Source of the DNA: Hygrophila difformis
Taxonomy: Eukaryota; Streptophyta; Magnoliopsida; Lamiales; Acanthaceae
Reading direction: 5' to 3'
NCBI GenBank assembly: GCA_030278955.1
Contig: JAOANR010000014.1
Span: 21,454,068 to 21,518,067, forward strand
Length of the DNA stretch: 64,000 nucleotides
Shown: positions 35,601 to 47,254 of the stretch, piece by piece
Layout: every line of letters begins with the position of its first letter
Position numbering within the stretch: the first letter of the stretch is position 1
Program-made: the position numbers and the translations under genes
Notes under the pieces: model-generated
The model's database searches: none
Seen by the model: the letters and a program-made list of their open reading frames with translations, nothing else
Told to the model about the DNA's origin: nothing

Positions 35601-35930
35601 ATGAGGCAGAGGAGATGGCTCGAGCTGATCAAAGACTACGATCTGGATATAGCCTACCATGAAGGCAAGGCGAACGTCGTAGCGGATGCGTTGAGTCGCA
35701 AGACGAGGCACACGGCGAACACGCTCATTCTACCTTCGGGACTGTATATGGACCTAGCTAAGTTGGATACTGAACTAGTCCATTATGGAACCGTGGTGGA
35801 GACAGTGAACGCCATAACAGTTGAATCTACCGTATTTGACGAGATTCGAGAAGCCCAACCGGACGACGAGAATCTCCGGAGGATCAAAGGAAAGATAAGT
35901 GAAGGAAAGGCGAGGATTCACGATCGATGA
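32613..35930 (+). CDS. C gag, protease, reverse transcriptase, RNase H
   Basis: 1105 codons; translation probably starts at residue 5 (32625), where D also starts with a similar MxPRGRPR. Domains in order: capsid (about 76-220), two zinc knuckles (317-329 and 336-349), aspartic protease ([12 protein letters not shown], about 436), RT with CIDYRGLNQ (about 672) and FIDD (771-774), and RNase H (YSDASKEGL, about 917, with [10 protein letters not shown]). This is typical of Tekay/Del chromoviruses. The ORF ends at 35930, where the conserved sequence jumps to another frame and continues into integrase. Confidence 0.95.
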   Translation: MIIRMPPRGRPRVEIPVHENVDAPADANPPNPGVQANPVPNALDERLRTVEQVLVALGNAEVNRAQAAVPPPVARINYLAMVNPYQPPHYEGQEDPAKLEDWLRTFDKLLTAIRCPANEKVGVAVYYLRGEADEWWQNHQEGLADGEHAYFWEEFKEMMRERFYPLSIKTAKYEEFIHLRQGTQTVQEYYAKFKELVRFAPRLVPTDADKAQKFEMGLNLSIREILVGGQHTTLQAVYDRAVAIARVQQLKRKDHGEASKGLNTFDKRNRNNNSGNHFRRGNDQGRNDGQRKPDNRELNRGGQGGWRPDNQGAFIPRCRECNLPHLVRECPRPGHCYRCGREGHMKKECRTREDRIDKRLDLINRPQGNRPAGPNQQDNQGQRFPQAQRPPQNPNQQGNQGRPVGRLNVINQADLAAQGDVIEGTFTALSVPVKVLFDSGASCSLISTRTISALDLPAPNNINLGIQLPSGKIVSCSKRYDGIPIVIKNTEFFANLIKFDLKDFDIILGMDWLTRYKAVIECQKQKISLAKSRGKKVIYYMQPQKKGAKIVNALKFCNLMQKGYQLYACYVHNLEGEENKIDNIPVVNEYPDVFPEDIPGMPPEREVEFTIDLVPGIEPVSKAPYRMAPAEMKELKEQLEELLSKGYIRPSTSPWGAPVLFVKKKDGGLRLCIDYRGLNQVTIKNKYPLPRIEDLFDQLKGASVFSKVDLRSGYHQLRIAENDIPKTAFRTRYGHYEFTVMSFGLTNAPAVFMNLMNSVFRELLDTCVVVFIDDILVYSRNEEEHSSHLHQVLGLLRKNQLYAKLSKCEFWKNEVAFLGHIVSAKGVSVDPAKISAVSEWPAPTNQTEVRSFLGLAGYYRRFVKDFSKIARPMTQLLKKGLKFDWTAECEQSFRELKGRLTSAPVLALPSETEDYEVYSDASKEGLGCVLMQNQRVIAYASRQLKTHEVNYPTHDLELAAVVFALKIWRHYLYGRTCRMFTDHKSLKYIFTQKELNMRQRRWLELIKDYDLDIAYHEGKANVVADALSRKTRHTANTLILPSGLYMDLAKLDTELVHYGTVVETVNAITVESTVFDEIREAQPDDENLRRIKGKISEGKARIHDR

Positions 35931-37287
35931 AGACGGAAGTGTCCGTTTTAAAGGAAGATGGTGCGTTCCTCATAAGTGCGAGGAATTGAAGAGGAAGCTT
36001 ATGGAAGAAGGCCACAGTACGCCTTATTCAGTCCACCCTGGTGGGGATAAGTTGTACAAAGACTTAAAGAAAATCTATTGGTGGCCGCGGATGAAGAATG
36101 ATGTTGCCGATTTTGTGGCTAAATGCATAACCTGCCAGAAGGTGAAGGCAGTGAGGCAAAAACCGCTAGGATTGGTAAAGCCATTGGAGATCCCAAGCTG
36201 GAAGTGGGATAGCATCTCCATGGATTTTGTTTCAGGGTTGCCAAGATCTCCCCGAGGAATGAATAAGATTTGGGTAATAGTTGATCGGTTAACGAAGACC
36301 GCAATTTTCATACCAATGAAGGAAAATTGGTCGATGGATCAACTAGCTAAGGCATACATCGAGAATGTGGTCCGAAGGCACGGAGTACCGCATGATATTA
36401 TCTCAGACCGAGATAGTAGATTCGTCTCCAACTTCTGGACTAAATTACAAGAAGCCTTAGGAACCCAAATCAAGATGAGCACAGCATTTCATCCAATGAC
36501 GGACGGTCAGACTGAGCGTACGATTCAGACGCTTGAGGACATGCTAAGAGCGTGTGTACTCGAATTCAAAGGAAGTTGGGAAGATCACTTGCCGTTGATT
36601 GAATTCTCGTACAACAACAGTTATCACGCTAGCATAGGTATGGCACCGTTCGAAGCGCTTTACGGACGGAAGTGTCGTAGTCCGTTGTGCTGGACGAAGG
36701 ATGACGATTCGGTAGTTGTTGGACCGCAGCTCATTGAAGATATGAATAGCAAGATCAAGGTGGTTCAACAGAAAATGAAAGCCGCGCAAGATAGGCAGAA
36801 GAGCTACGCCGACACTAGGCGACAAGAGTTAGAATTTGAGGTGGGAGACAAGGTCATGCTGAAAGTATCGCCCATGAAGGGGGTGATGCGATTCGGTAAA
36901 AGAGGAAAGCTGAGTCCTCGCTACATTGGTCCGTACGAGATTTTGGATCGTGTAGGTACCTTGGCTTATCGTTTGGCACTTCCACCAGAGTTGTCGCGAG
37001 TGCACAACGTATTCCATGTTTCTCAACTGAAGAAATATGTGCACGACCCAACTCACGTGTTGCAACCCGACGTGATTGAGCTAGATGATGACTTGACATA
37101 CGAGGAGTATCCGATCGAGGTACTTGACGTCAAGGAAAGGGTCACAAGGAACAAGACTGTGAGGATGGTGAAGATCCTATGGTCGAATCATGGCACCGAG
37201 GAAGCGACGTGGGAATTGGAAGCGGATATGAAGCAGAAATATCCCAACCTTTTCCGAAACGACTCAGGAGCAGTTATGGGGACATAA
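35899..37287 (+). CDS. C integrase with chromodomain
   Basis: 462 codons in a different frame from gag-RT, overlapping it by 32 bases. The HHCC zinc region lies at about 46-78, DDE residues near 108, 170 and 205, and the GPY/F module near 338 ([11 protein letters not shown]). A C-terminal chromodomain spans about 400-455, which in this lineage is thought to steer insertion to heterochromatin. The ATG used here is probably not real; the protein is normally part of one long polyprotein. The break looks like a small indel near 35910, because such elements usually read straight through. Confidence 0.92.
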   Translation: MKERRGFTIDEDGSVRFKGRWCVPHKCEELKRKLMEEGHSTPYSVHPGGDKLYKDLKKIYWWPRMKNDVADFVAKCITCQKVKAVRQKPLGLVKPLEIPSWKWDSISMDFVSGLPRSPRGMNKIWVIVDRLTKTAIFIPMKENWSMDQLAKAYIENVVRRHGVPHDIISDRDSRFVSNFWTKLQEALGTQIKMSTAFHPMTDGQTERTIQTLEDMLRACVLEFKGSWEDHLPLIEFSYNNSYHASIGMAPFEALYGRKCRSPLCWTKDDDSVVVGPQLIEDMNSKIKVVQQKMKAAQDRQKSYADTRRQELEFEVGDKVMLKVSPMKGVMRFGKRGKLSPRYIGPYEILDRVGTLAYRLALPPELSRVHNVFHVSQLKKYVHDPTHVLQPDVIELDDDLTYEEYPIEVLDVKERVTRNKTVRMVKILWSNHGTEEATWELEADMKQKYPNLFRNDSGAVMGT

Positions 37288-37297
37288 CTGCAGTCCT

Positions 37298-37310
37298 AAG
37301 GGGGAGAGGA
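37298..37310 (+). promoter_or_regulatory. C polypurine tract
   Basis: AAGGGGGAGAGGA immediately before the right LTR start TGTGATACCC. Confidence 0.85.
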
Positions 37311-37654
37311 TGTGATACCCCGCGCAAAGTCGTCGCGAGCTGAGGTAAGAATTTTAAATTGCAAGCCTCAATAATTTCTTTGTGTCAATTATTAATTTTC
37401 CGAAGTGCGACCCAACTTCGAGGACGAAGTTGATTTCTAAGGAGGGTAGACTGTAATACCCGAGAAATCGACGTCGAGTATTAAATCCGAAAAATTAATT
37501 AATTGACTTAATTAATTGGATTTAACTATCGCAATCGAAATAATTCCGGGAGAGCGGAATTAAATATTGTCGCACGATAGCAACTCGAAGAGAGTTATCG
37601 GAATATCCAACAAGCGGATAATCCAAATATGATTTTTAAAGAACAAAAATCATA

Positions 37655-37696
<42 letters not shown>

Positions 37697-40069
37697 AAAA
37701 AATCGCTGCCTGGGGTGGCGCGGTGGCCGCGCGGTAGCGCGCCACCAGCGCGCCACCACCCCAGGGCAGCAGTTTCGAACGCTGCACGCGTTTTTGGCTT
37801 GGTTTTGCATTAAGTTCGATTATGGATGCTTTGAATCTATCCCAAACCCTTTCCCAGATGTTGGTGGATGTATTGAGACTCTAATGGATGTATCTAGTAG
37901 CTTCTAGAAGCATTTTATGGCTGTGAAGTTGGGAGAATGCATGCACTTGCACCAAGGAGTGATTAGGTGGTTTGGATGAGTTTTGGGGGAGTGTTTTCCA
38001 AGAGGACTGCCATTATTTCGTCCTCCATAGTCCCTAGGGCCTTTAAGCCACCATTGGGAACCTTAACACCCTATTCTTATCCCTCAATCAGCCCCCAAAA
38101 TCCCTCATCCACTCTAATCCGAAAATCAGTTTCTCTTGGAGAGTTGAGAGTTCTTTGAGTGTATCCATCTTGTTCTTGGGGCTTTGATCGAGTTGAAGCA
38201 TTCCAATCCCTTCTCCTACGTCTAGGTAAGGATTCTAATCCAATTCCTTGTTCTTTAATTCGAATCCTAGGCCCTAACATCAAGTTTCTATCCAAACACC
38301 TCAAATTAGGATTCGTTCGGTAGATCTTGGAGGTTGGAGTCTGTTCCGGTCGAGTTTGAGGATTCAACCATTGAAGTTTTCGACACTCCACCCTTGAGAA
38401 GTAAGTTAATGATGTGCATATCGATTTTTAGAGTGTTTGGTTGAGTATTCTTCGTGATATGGTTCGAATTCCATCTAGTGCCAAATCTGTATTTCAGGGT
38501 TTCTTCCGAGTATGTTTTCTTGTTTTGCTTTTCTCGCCTAGATCCGTTCATCTTTGGAAGAACTTGTCTAAATGAAAAATGTTCCTAATGTTTTAAAGAT
38601 GATGTCTGTAAATTTTCATAATTTTTGGAATTGATTTGGTCGACGAAATCAGATCTGGTATTTTCTGCTATAGTTGATGACAGATTTAAGTTCCGAGCAT
38701 GTTCAGTTTTGTGGTTCCTATTTCTCCTAGCTATGGTCGTTTTTGATGGTCGACTTCTTCATGAAAATTGTTCATCTATGTGTCTAGTTTGCTCCTGTTA
38801 AATTTCAGAATTTTTGGATCAATATTCGAATTGATATGGATTTTTGAGTAGGCTGTGGTCGGATGAACAGTGGTACTTATACCCTTTTGAAAACAAGTTT
38901 CTGAAATGCATTTTTTTGAGTGACTTAGAGTCCGAATTTGCTAAGGGCTATTTCTGAGAAAAATGTTCATTTTGATGTCGCATAGCACCTGTAAAATTTT
39001 TAGAATTTTTCACAAAGTTTTACTACATTTCCTAATTCGATTTTGAAAACTGCCACAGTGTAGTCTTACCGGTGAAAATTGGTTTCGTACGTTTCGGACG
39101 TTTTTGAGTCGATTGTTACTCTTTGTCGAATCCTATGAATTCTGGAAATGTAGATGTATGTGGTAATGATTAAAATGTGATTTTTGAAACTTTGTGAGTT
39201 TTGATCGAGTTAGATGTTCAATTTGGAGGGTAAGTGCACTTGGCGTGGGCTCGTTGGGCCGCCCCCTCTTTTTGGTGGCCAAAACGGCGCCAATGAAATA
39301 TTGTTATGTTGCGTGATTGTATGAGTCTATACTCCTAGGTGTATCCGTAGGGGTTACCTAGGGCTCCGGAGTGTGTCTGTATAGGGTCCGCTGCTCTCAC
39401 ATTGTGGATACCGTCGGCTTGTGGACATAAGTGCCCAAGCGGGTAATTGATCCCAAAACGGCTAAGGCCCTGGATCGTTGATACCGGCAGCTTGTGGACA
39501 TAAGCGCCCAAGCGGGTAATGGTTTGGATGTCCTCGATCAAAATGAACATTGGTGTGGTAACGTATAAAAAGAAATTTCCGTAAATTATTTTTACTCGTC
39601 CGTTAGATTAAATTCCTAACTTTTTATTTCTCTTCTAAACCTTTAAATTTTGTTATGCTATCCGTTAACTTACTCAGTACCGTTTGTACTGATAAATTGT
39701 TACTTCCTATTTTTCGCAGAGTAAGTGTTGGCGCATTGGGATGGGACTTTGCAAGATTGAGGACTTGTCGCATTTTACAATTATTTTAAATTTCTGCACT
39801 TTGGACATTACTGTTGGACTTTGGACTTTGGTTTTGGCCGTATGTTTGGCCCTCGTTTTTATTTGTTTAGCTTCCGCACTGAATATTACTGTGATGCATG
39901 AAATACTCTGATTTTAATTCGGGCATGATTGAATAGTTTTAAATTGTTTTGAAAATTGATACAACTTAGCCTTAGCATTTTTCTAGATGAGCTCGACTTG
40001 GGTCGGGTCTTGTTTAGAAAAGTGTGGCGGTAATGCCCTGGCCTGGGAAATCAAATCCGGGGTGTTACA
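37311..40069 (+). repeat. C right LTR
   Basis: Pairs with 28814-31567. The A run at about 37663-37686 is a few bases longer than in the left copy, and a few single-base changes are visible (for example near 37561, 38297 and 38312). It carries the same internal relic tract and TGTAATACCC, 141 bases from its start. Confidence 0.93.
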
Positions 40070-41016
40070 GAATCATTTCCATTTCATGTTTTTGGGACAC
40101 TTTCATGATTAACTTCCCATTTCATATTAAATGGTTTGATTATACCCATCATTTGGGTATTTCAAACCTAAATACAGGTTTAACAAAACTGTAAATAAGG
40201 AAAACAGTGGCTATCCTAAACTGGAAGTCTCAGATAAACACTAATCTAAAAGTATTTAAAGCTAACTAAGACATGGAATGTAAATAATACAAAAAGAAAA
40301 CTAACTAACTAACTACCTCTACACTATTCTCAAGAACAGCTCCTGTTGCCTTCAAGTGTGGAATGTATGAAGTGACAAGACCAGGGAGTCAACACCTCTA
40401 TATATAGGTGAGAAACCCTAGGCCCATGGGCCCCCAGGCCTTGAAATTTGAATTCTGGCAAGGCTTACGACGCTATAGGTGGCTTACGGCGCTATCCTAC
40501 TACGGCGCTATAGGTCTAGCGTCGTAGTCTTCCATCCCAAAGACACTCTTGTTTCTGAATGGACAGCCTAGGGCGATATCCCTGCCTACGGCGCTGTACT
40601 TGATCACGGCGCTATCCATGCTTAGCGTCGTCCACCCTTCATCAAACTGTTGCTTTGGTTTCCTCCTACAGTGCTAGACCAAGCTACGGCGCTATACATG
40701 CTTAGCGTCGTAGATGTGTCTAGCGTCGTAATATCCTGTAAAATTCAACTTTTTGTGGGTTTTCATTTTTTTTCCATCTTTTCATTTCCTTTTTCTTTTC
40801 TTTTCTTTTTCTCATGTTTTTGGATTTTTCTAACATAAATGTGTAATAAAATTACATATTTATGTATTTTTCACACCAGTTCAATATTTTTACAATTATG
40901 CATAAATCAGTCCAATTCCACTGCTTTCTTATTTAATATAAGACCGGAATGCGATCAAATGCCCGTTTCAGACAGGGAAATGGATTGAAAATAATGGTCA
41001 TTTCTGGCCATTATCA
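40070..41016 (-). mobile_element. A2 inverted LTR, outer part
   Basis: Continues the A2 LTR after the C insertion; 40070-40074 is the target duplication. On the minus strand it starts at 41016 with TGATAATGGC, matching the A1 LTR start at 21364. It contains an array of ACGGCGCTAT/TAGCGTCGT units (about 40460-40730) and a TATATATA box near 40399-40406. The A2 LTR ends here against the RRM pseudogene. The bases just outside are TTCAC; the partner duplication would lie left of the window. Confidence 0.85.
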
Positions 41017-42125
41017 TTCACTGCCACCACCACCTCTTCACTTGGATTGGCTAAAATTCGAACCACCGATACATTGCCTCCAGCCTCTACTGGGATCTTC
41101 TCCGGTATTTCAGCCCCGTCAAAGACCGCCACCAATATTCTAGCACGGTCAAATCTCTTTTTTTCTGTCACGTCCTTATCCACTATGACCAAATGTCCCC
41201 ACCCTCTCACTAGGCTTCGGAGATTCTCAACACACCAAGCTGTAATCGGAATACCATAAACGTAAAACTATATCAAATGGTGGCGCACCACTTTACCCTT
41301 ATCCCACCTTCTCTTCCATGCAACATGCATGCAATCACCTTGGTCTGCTAGATAGTCATTCCTTCCCTCCGGTTTGTCAAAAATCACCACCAACATGTGA
41401 CCTCCGGCATACATTATCTCAAGGGGCTCTTCGTACTTCTTATCCAGCCAATCCTGGAACCACGTGAGGTCCTCCAGGTGTTTAAGCTCAACAAGCGCAG
41501 CCCGACTAAACTTCCGGACGTCCTCCTCCACCACTTTAAGTACCATCTCACCACCCTCCCGTCTCATTGTCTTATTACTATTATTTCCTAGCGTTCCTCG
41601 AATCACCTCCGCGTAGGTTCTTTCATCACGCCATGCATCCCCTCCCTTGGAGTCCGAACCTTTGCCATGAGAGGCAACCTCCGTGGCTCTACCTCTCCTG
41701 CCCAACCATGGCCTCCCATGGCCTGAATCTATTGTGTCAGTCCGCCCTCGGCTAGGATAAGCCTAGTTAACCCCAAGCCGCTTCCCCATCCATGTTCGGC
41801 CGTTGAACTGCTTGATAACCGATTCTGCTTCCATTCTGTTTTCGAAACGAAAAAAACCAAATTTGTATCCATTTTCCGGCCACTTCCTCGGTGGAAAGAA
41901 CCATTCTCGGACCTTCGACACCTTTTCCACTTCAAGGTATAGGTCTCTGTTGCTTGCATCTACTGGAATATTCCCAAAGTACACTCCGAAGCTCCCTCTG
42001 CGTTCATTAGAGACTCTCCTGCTACCACCCCTCAGCATCCTATTCCCACCGCCGCTCCCATTCTGTCGATCACTTACTCTCTCCGGAAACCTAGGACCGT
42101 TACCCCCCTCCCTAACGCTCCCCAT
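41017..42125 (-). pseudogene. RRM-containing ORF with in-frame stops, probably LINE ORF1-like
   Basis: One frame runs from the ATG at 42125 down to the LTR border, about 369 codons, broken by TAG at 41763-41765 and TAG at 41268-41270. The first ~120 codons hold an RNA-recognition motif (FGVYFGNIP as RNP2, YKFGFFRF as RNP1). The later part includes TWFQDWLDKKYEEP and RFDRARILVAV, segments I associate with plant RRM-type LINE ORF1 or related transposon proteins. A host RRM gene is the alternative. The 3' part is removed or displaced by the A2 LTR. No reverse transcriptase is seen nearby. Confidence 0.6.
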
Positions 42126-43107
42126 TCTCTATGTTAGTTGAGATTTAGTACGAGATTGAGTTATTTACGATAACAATACATAATAGTCAAAATAAAATAC
42201 CACATCCACTAATACATGGACCGAATGCACGGCATTCAACAGTAGCAATACATTTTAAGCATTCTTGTTGATTTAATCTTTTATGATTATGAATATTCCT
42301 TAGCTCTTCATCCATTCAAAATGTTATTCGTCACTTGAGTTTGTACTCTCGTTGTTCCAATAACTGTCACCAAAACAATAACAAAAGAAAACAAAGATAT
42401 TAGCAAAAGAGGGAGAAAGAAACATGAAATTGAATAAGAAAAGCTATAAAATGGTGGGAGATGTAATTGTTAAATGGAATAAAAGCTATAATATTGAGAG
42501 AAATGTTAGATGAAGATGTAAGGATATGATTTTGAGGTGGGTTATAATACACATATTTATAGGAGGAAGGGAATAAATGAGATGCATGTTTAATATAGAA
42601 ATTGGAGCACGGTCCATGGTATATTTGTAATTATCATCGATATGGAGCACGGTCCGGTGGCAGAACTGTAAATAAGTTAGTGTGTGAGAGAGTGTAAAAA
42701 AATGGATTTTGTGAGGGGAAAATATTTGGGCGGGAAAGTGTGTGTGTGTTAGACTATTTTGTTTTAGATTATTATATAGATTTAATTTCCAATGTATATG
42801 GAGTTCCCACAATTTTACTTTTATTTTAAAAAAATTAAATTTCAAATTTAAATGGAATTTTTAGTGTATATATAGAACTTATATAATTAAAAGATACATT
42901 AATGAATATATAAAAAATATATTTATATATTTATTCATTAATTAATATATTTATATATATTAATTAATGTATATATAGGCCATGATTTTACCAAAATATG
43001 TCACTTATCTTAAACGTAATATGTAATTATATAGTTGTGAATGTGTTCATCAATAAATAAAGAAGGAAAATATAATTTTTTTTAATCTTCTCTCTCTATC
43101 CCATTAT
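42126..43107. other. AT-rich spacer without a supported gene
   Basis: Upstream of the RRM pseudogene. A GGAGCACGGTCC motif occurs twice about 40 bases apart (42604, 42643). 42895-42978 is an AT-only stretch with ATTAATGAATATAT and its complement, which could be an old MITE core. I see nothing coding. Confidence 0.5.
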
Positions 43108-43112
43108 TTATG

Positions 43113-46111
43113 TGTAACATCCCGAATAATTAATTCATAGTTAAATTAATTTAATCATGGTTAATTAACTAAGTTGGCTTAATTAATTAAATTGGTGCTT
43201 GATCAATTATATAGATAGCCCAATGAGACAAATTAAGAGCCCAACTCATTAAAACAATTATTGAAAGAAGAAGCCCACCAAAATGGCCCAAGCCCACAAC
43301 CCCTTGCTTGCTTATATCGGTAGTGGCCAAGAAATTGGGGGTATTTTTCCATTCTTCAATTCCAGTCACTTGAGGAGGAATAATTAGAGATTTTTGGGCA
43401 GCCAACTAGCGATTGAAGGAGAAGAAGAGGAGGATGCCCACCATTGCTGGAAGCTCGGAGCTTGAAAGAGAGTAAGAAGCTGAGGTAATGGATTGCATTT
43501 TTCAATTTTCCACATTTTCCTTTCTCCCGTTTCCTCTTCCCTTTTCTATGCCGGAGTTCGATCGGTGGCGGGGCTGGTGGTGTCGCCGCTGCGGTGGCGA
43601 CGAGGAGGGCCAGGGCCGATGGCCCTGGCCATGGCGAGGCCGGAGGCAGCGCCTCCGGCGGTGGCAATGCCACAGCGTGGTGGTGCGCTGTGGCTGTGAG
43701 CAGCGGCTGCTGCCGCTGCTTCTGTGGGGGCGACGCCGGCCTACCGGCGGCGGCGGCGTAGAGGTGAAGGCTGTGCATGGTGGTTGTGGGCAGCCAGGGT
43801 GGTGTTGGGGTGTTTTGGTATTTTGATTATGTTATTGGGATTTCACATTCTTGTGTGGTTAATTGTTTGGAATTATGCTAATTGCTCCTAGTTGTGTATT
43901 TGATAGCTTGCTAATGATTCAAGGAGTCAAATTTTGAGAATGATTTTTATGGGCATTCTTGAATCCTAGTGCATATGGACTTTTGTGAAGTTGTAAGGAG
44001 TTCTTGATTTAATTTGGTATCCATTGAAAATGGTGGCTTGAATTATTAAAGTATGTGGATTTATTTCATATGGAGTCTTGGCCTGATAATCGGTAGTGTT
44101 GGAAGAATGATAATGTACAATTCTTGAATTGGGAGGTTGTTGATTTTGCATTTAAGTGTGGAATTGTTTTATAGATGTTATTGCATTCTTGTATAAAGGT
44201 ACTTGAATTGGGTATTCATGAACTTAATTTCTAAAAAGAGGCCTTGATTAGCAAGCTTTGAAGTTAGGGTTGGTCTTGAATAATAAGATTGATAATCATG
44301 TGTATTGATGCTTTCTTGGTAATTATTGAAAGAAAAAATGTTAGAATTGGAATTACTAGTAATGGTGACTTAGGGAATTGCTAGTTGCTTTGTCTTTATG
44401 GATTAATTTGGAGGTTGGATAGAATTAGTTTAATTATAGTTGAATTTTGAATTGGAAATTTTTATTCCTTGATAAGTGACTTAAAAATATACTTTGGATG
44501 CTGGTTTTTACTTTTACCTTTGAAGCCTAAAAATTGGGGAATTGGCTATGTTTTGATTAATTGCGGGTACTTCATGAATTGATTAAATTAGATTACTTGC
44601 TTAGATGAAGGGGAGTTTAATTGGAAGAATAGTGAAAAGGTGTTGAAGGTGATTGTTGGAGCTGGTGGTTGGAATTGATGACGTTGATGTTGTAAAGGTT
44701 ATTTTAATGCGTGTGATTTGCATCTTTGTATAGGGAACAACCGAGAGTTCGTGTCGAGGCCATTGGGAGGCTGAAGATGTTCAAGGGACTTGGATCACAA
44801 CTCAAGAGTTTACTTCGACTTGAGCTTCGGGAAAGGAACTTGACGACGGTGTAATGGGAAGCTTTGAAGGCCGTTTATTAAGGCAAGGTTTAGTTAATAA
44901 TATGTAGATTAGGGGGTTAGGCCGAGATGACTAGCTAGTATTGATTTATAAATCGTATAACTCTTGGCATGTTAACCTAGACGTTTAGGATATGATCTTA
45001 ATTAGGTTGTGCTTTAGATATAGGGGCGTCTATAACTTGACTGTTTCCCTAGGAAGTGATTAACCGTTAAGGTGGACGTAGACATATGATGAACTTAGAC
45101 GCTTCTTGAGAATTATATGAAATGCCTTAGAATCTCAATGTGCGATTATTGTGAAGTTATCTTATTATGAGATTGGAACGAAATTGAATTGGAACTGAGT
45201 TCCATTTCTGAAATTGATTTGGGACTAGTTCCCTTATGTGTTGACTTTGGGACGTGTTCCCTGACTTTGAGATATATTCTCTAGCTTTGGGACGAGTTCC
45301 CTGGATTTGGGATTATTCCCTGGATTTGGGATTTATTCCCTGGACCGGATTTGGGCTGCAAACCCTTATCTATTTGATTCGAGATGAGTTCTCTTATCTG
45401 GAACCATGGACTAGGATGCGCATTAGGAGTTTATTTATTCATTTAGGATAGATAGGCACTTAGGGCATAACATTTCATCTCATCATTTATCATGCATAAT
45501 GATTGCAGTGCATCTTGTGATTGAAGCACCGGTATGGGACGGTGTGATGTTTAAATATTGTATTTAATTCATGTTATTAATATATTTATATTGATATTAT
45601 GTCATTTAACTCTCGTACTGTCTAATCTACTTATTACTGCTATTACCTTGCCAGTACAATGTACTGACACCTTTTTGTTGTCTGTTTTATAGATCTTCCT
45701 ACGGATAGCGCAGAGCACAATGATGGGGGTTTCGGGTTGAGCGGACTAGCTAGGCTGCATCCATTATATTTATTGTTTAGAATAAATATTATATGCTCTT
45801 GCCTGATCTTTGATGAGAATATTTGTGTATTTCTTAAATGTGATCAGTGTCACATATGATTTATCTATTGGGTATTTCTGGCATTGGATTTGTGAGCATG
45901 TTGTTGTTTCATTTCAGGGCTTGAAGCCCGGATATGCCATGTTATGTTCATATTGTTTTATATATTATTTTATTGGCATCTGATACTGTGATATATGTTT
46001 CTGTTTATACCTCGCTTCGTATTGGCTGTCTAAGCTGAGTGATCAATAGTTTAGAACAGTTAATACGGCGGTGACGTCACGAAAATGGTTTTAAATTTTC
46101 GGGGCGTTACA
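43113..46111 (+). mobile_element. Solo LTR, 3.0 kb, TSD TTATG
   Basis: Starts TGTAACATCCCG, ends GGGGCGTTACA, and is flanked by TTATG at 43108-43112 and 46112-46116. Terminal sequences resemble chromovirus LTRs. No primer site or coding region is present, so the internal part was lost, presumably by LTR-LTR recombination. A GC-rich patch (43530-43800) gives long but unsupported ORFs in several frames. A TTTGGGA/TTCCCTGG minisatellite lies near 45180-45350. The strand is inferred from the TGT/ACA ends. Confidence 0.88.
45180..45365. repeat. Minisatellite of TTTGGGA...TTCCCTGG units
   Basis: About eight imperfect units of some 18-24 bases alternating TTTGGGA and a GTTCCCT-like half, inside the solo LTR. 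Confidence 0.7.
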
Positions 46112-46309
46112 TTATGTCTCAAAACTTTTGGACACATTGTCCAATACATTTATTTAAAATTTAATATCTTAAAATATACATATGTAAAAATTATGTAAAA
46201 ATATATTCTAAAACTAAAAGTGTAATACCCCGAGAGAGTGTATGGAAGAATAGCTTAAAAGGATTGAAAAATCTACTCATGTCAACAAGGTGCACCTTTC
46301 TTTTCTGGT

Positions 46310-46390
46310 GACCGTCCCATAAGAACTCCACAGTTAAGTGTGCTTGCAGTGGAGTAGTCTTAAGGATGGGTGACCTCCTGGGAAGTCTCC
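46310..46390 (+). ncRNA. 5S rRNA-like domain in Cassandra left LTR
   Basis: The internal RNA polymerase III promoter parts are readable: A box AGTTAAGTGTGCTT (46332-46345), intermediate element AGGATGGGTG (46363-46372) and C box GACCTCCTGGGAAGTC (46372-46387). It is not a normal 5S gene: both ends diverge. The copy in the right LTR is 422 bases further on. Confidence 0.88.
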
Positions 46391-46731
46391 CAGGGTGTGG
46401 GCGAATGAGGCCAAAGCGTACTAGAAAGAGTTTTGTTGACCTGTGGGGCCAGACTTCAATTCCGAAAGAAAGCTCGAAAGCACATCCGGCTCCATAGCGG
46501 GCCGGGGTGTTACAGAATGGTATCAGAGCCGCGCGCTGTGCTGGGAGTACCAGTCAGGCGTCTAGCGAGGCAAAGATCCTGAGGGACTTTGATTAGGCGA
46601 TCGAGGCGCAACGAGGACGTTGCGTTCTCAAGTGGGGGAGATTGTAATACCCCGAGAGAGTGTATGGAAGAATAGCTTAAAAGGATTGAAAAATCTACTC
46701 ATGTCAACAAGGTGCACCTTTCTTTTCTGGT

Positions 46732-46812
46732 GACCGTCCCATAAGAACTCCACAGTTAAGTGTGCTTGCAGTGAAGTAGTCTTAAGGATGGGTGACCTCC
46801 TGGGAAGTCTCC
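46732..46812 (+). ncRNA. 5S rRNA-like domain in Cassandra right LTR
   Basis: Same A box, intermediate element and C box as the left copy, with one G-to-A change between the A box and the intermediate element. Confidence 0.87.
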
Positions 46813-47254
46813 CAGGGTGTGCGCGAGTGAGGCCAAAGCGTACTAGAAAGAGTTCTGTTGATCTGTGGGGCCAGACTTCAATTCCGAAAGAAAGCTCGAA
46901 AGCACATCCGGCTCCATAGCGGGCCGGGGTGTTACAAAAAGATTAGACAAATCTAACAAGACCGAATTTGACTATATTTTTCATATATAATTACGATAAC
47001 ATTAGGTTAAAGTTGATCAATAAACAGTGTTGAAAAGTCAAAATGAGACACTTTGAGTGTGACGGAAGGAATCTTTTTTAAGAAATAGTCCCTCCGTTTT
47101 ATAATAGGAATTCGTTAGGGTGCGACTATGGGATTTGACATGATGTACTGCGGCGTTTTCCTACCGTTGATTAACTTTTTAAATCAACGGTTGAGATGAA
47201 CTGGAATGGTAAAAAGGTAATTTTGTCATATTACTTCAAAATATATTTTAATAC

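Larger units (their letters stand above)
28814..40069 (+). mobile_element. C: Tekay/Del-like chromovirus, full length, TSD GAATC
   Basis: LTRs 28814-31567 and 37311-40069 are flanked by GAATC at 28809-28813 and 40070-40074. The primer site is TGGTATCAGAGC, the polypurine tract AAGGGGGAGAGGA. It encodes a small leader ORF, gag-pro-RT-RNase H, and integrase with chromodomain. The two LTRs differ, by eye, at only about ten positions plus poly(A) length, so insertion was recent. One frameshift separates RNase H from integrase. It sits inside the inverted A2 LTR, which resumes in register on its right. Confidence 0.95.
46221..46936 (+). mobile_element. Cassandra TRIM retrotransposon with 5S-like LTRs, TSD AAAAG
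   Basis: Two 294-base LTRs (46221-46514 and 46643-46936) are flanked by AAAAG (46216-46220, 46937-46941). The primer site TGGTATCAGAGC is at 46518-46529 and the polypurine tract AGTGGGGGAGAT ends at 46642. The 128-base interior codes for nothing, so mobility depends on another element's proteins. Each LTR carries 5S rRNA-like sequence, the hallmark of Cassandra. Only about six differences between LTRs are visible, so the insertion is fairly young. Confidence 0.95.

Noticed and set aside
43356..43826. Pro/Ala-rich and Arg/Trp-rich ORFs in the solo LTR
   Set aside because: GC-rich low-complexity sequence is open in several frames at once, and it lies inside a TSD-flanked solo LTR.
46310..46390. 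Functional 5S rRNA gene
   Set aside because: Only the internal promoter part is conserved; both ends diverge and the sequence lies within the LTRs of a Cassandra element.
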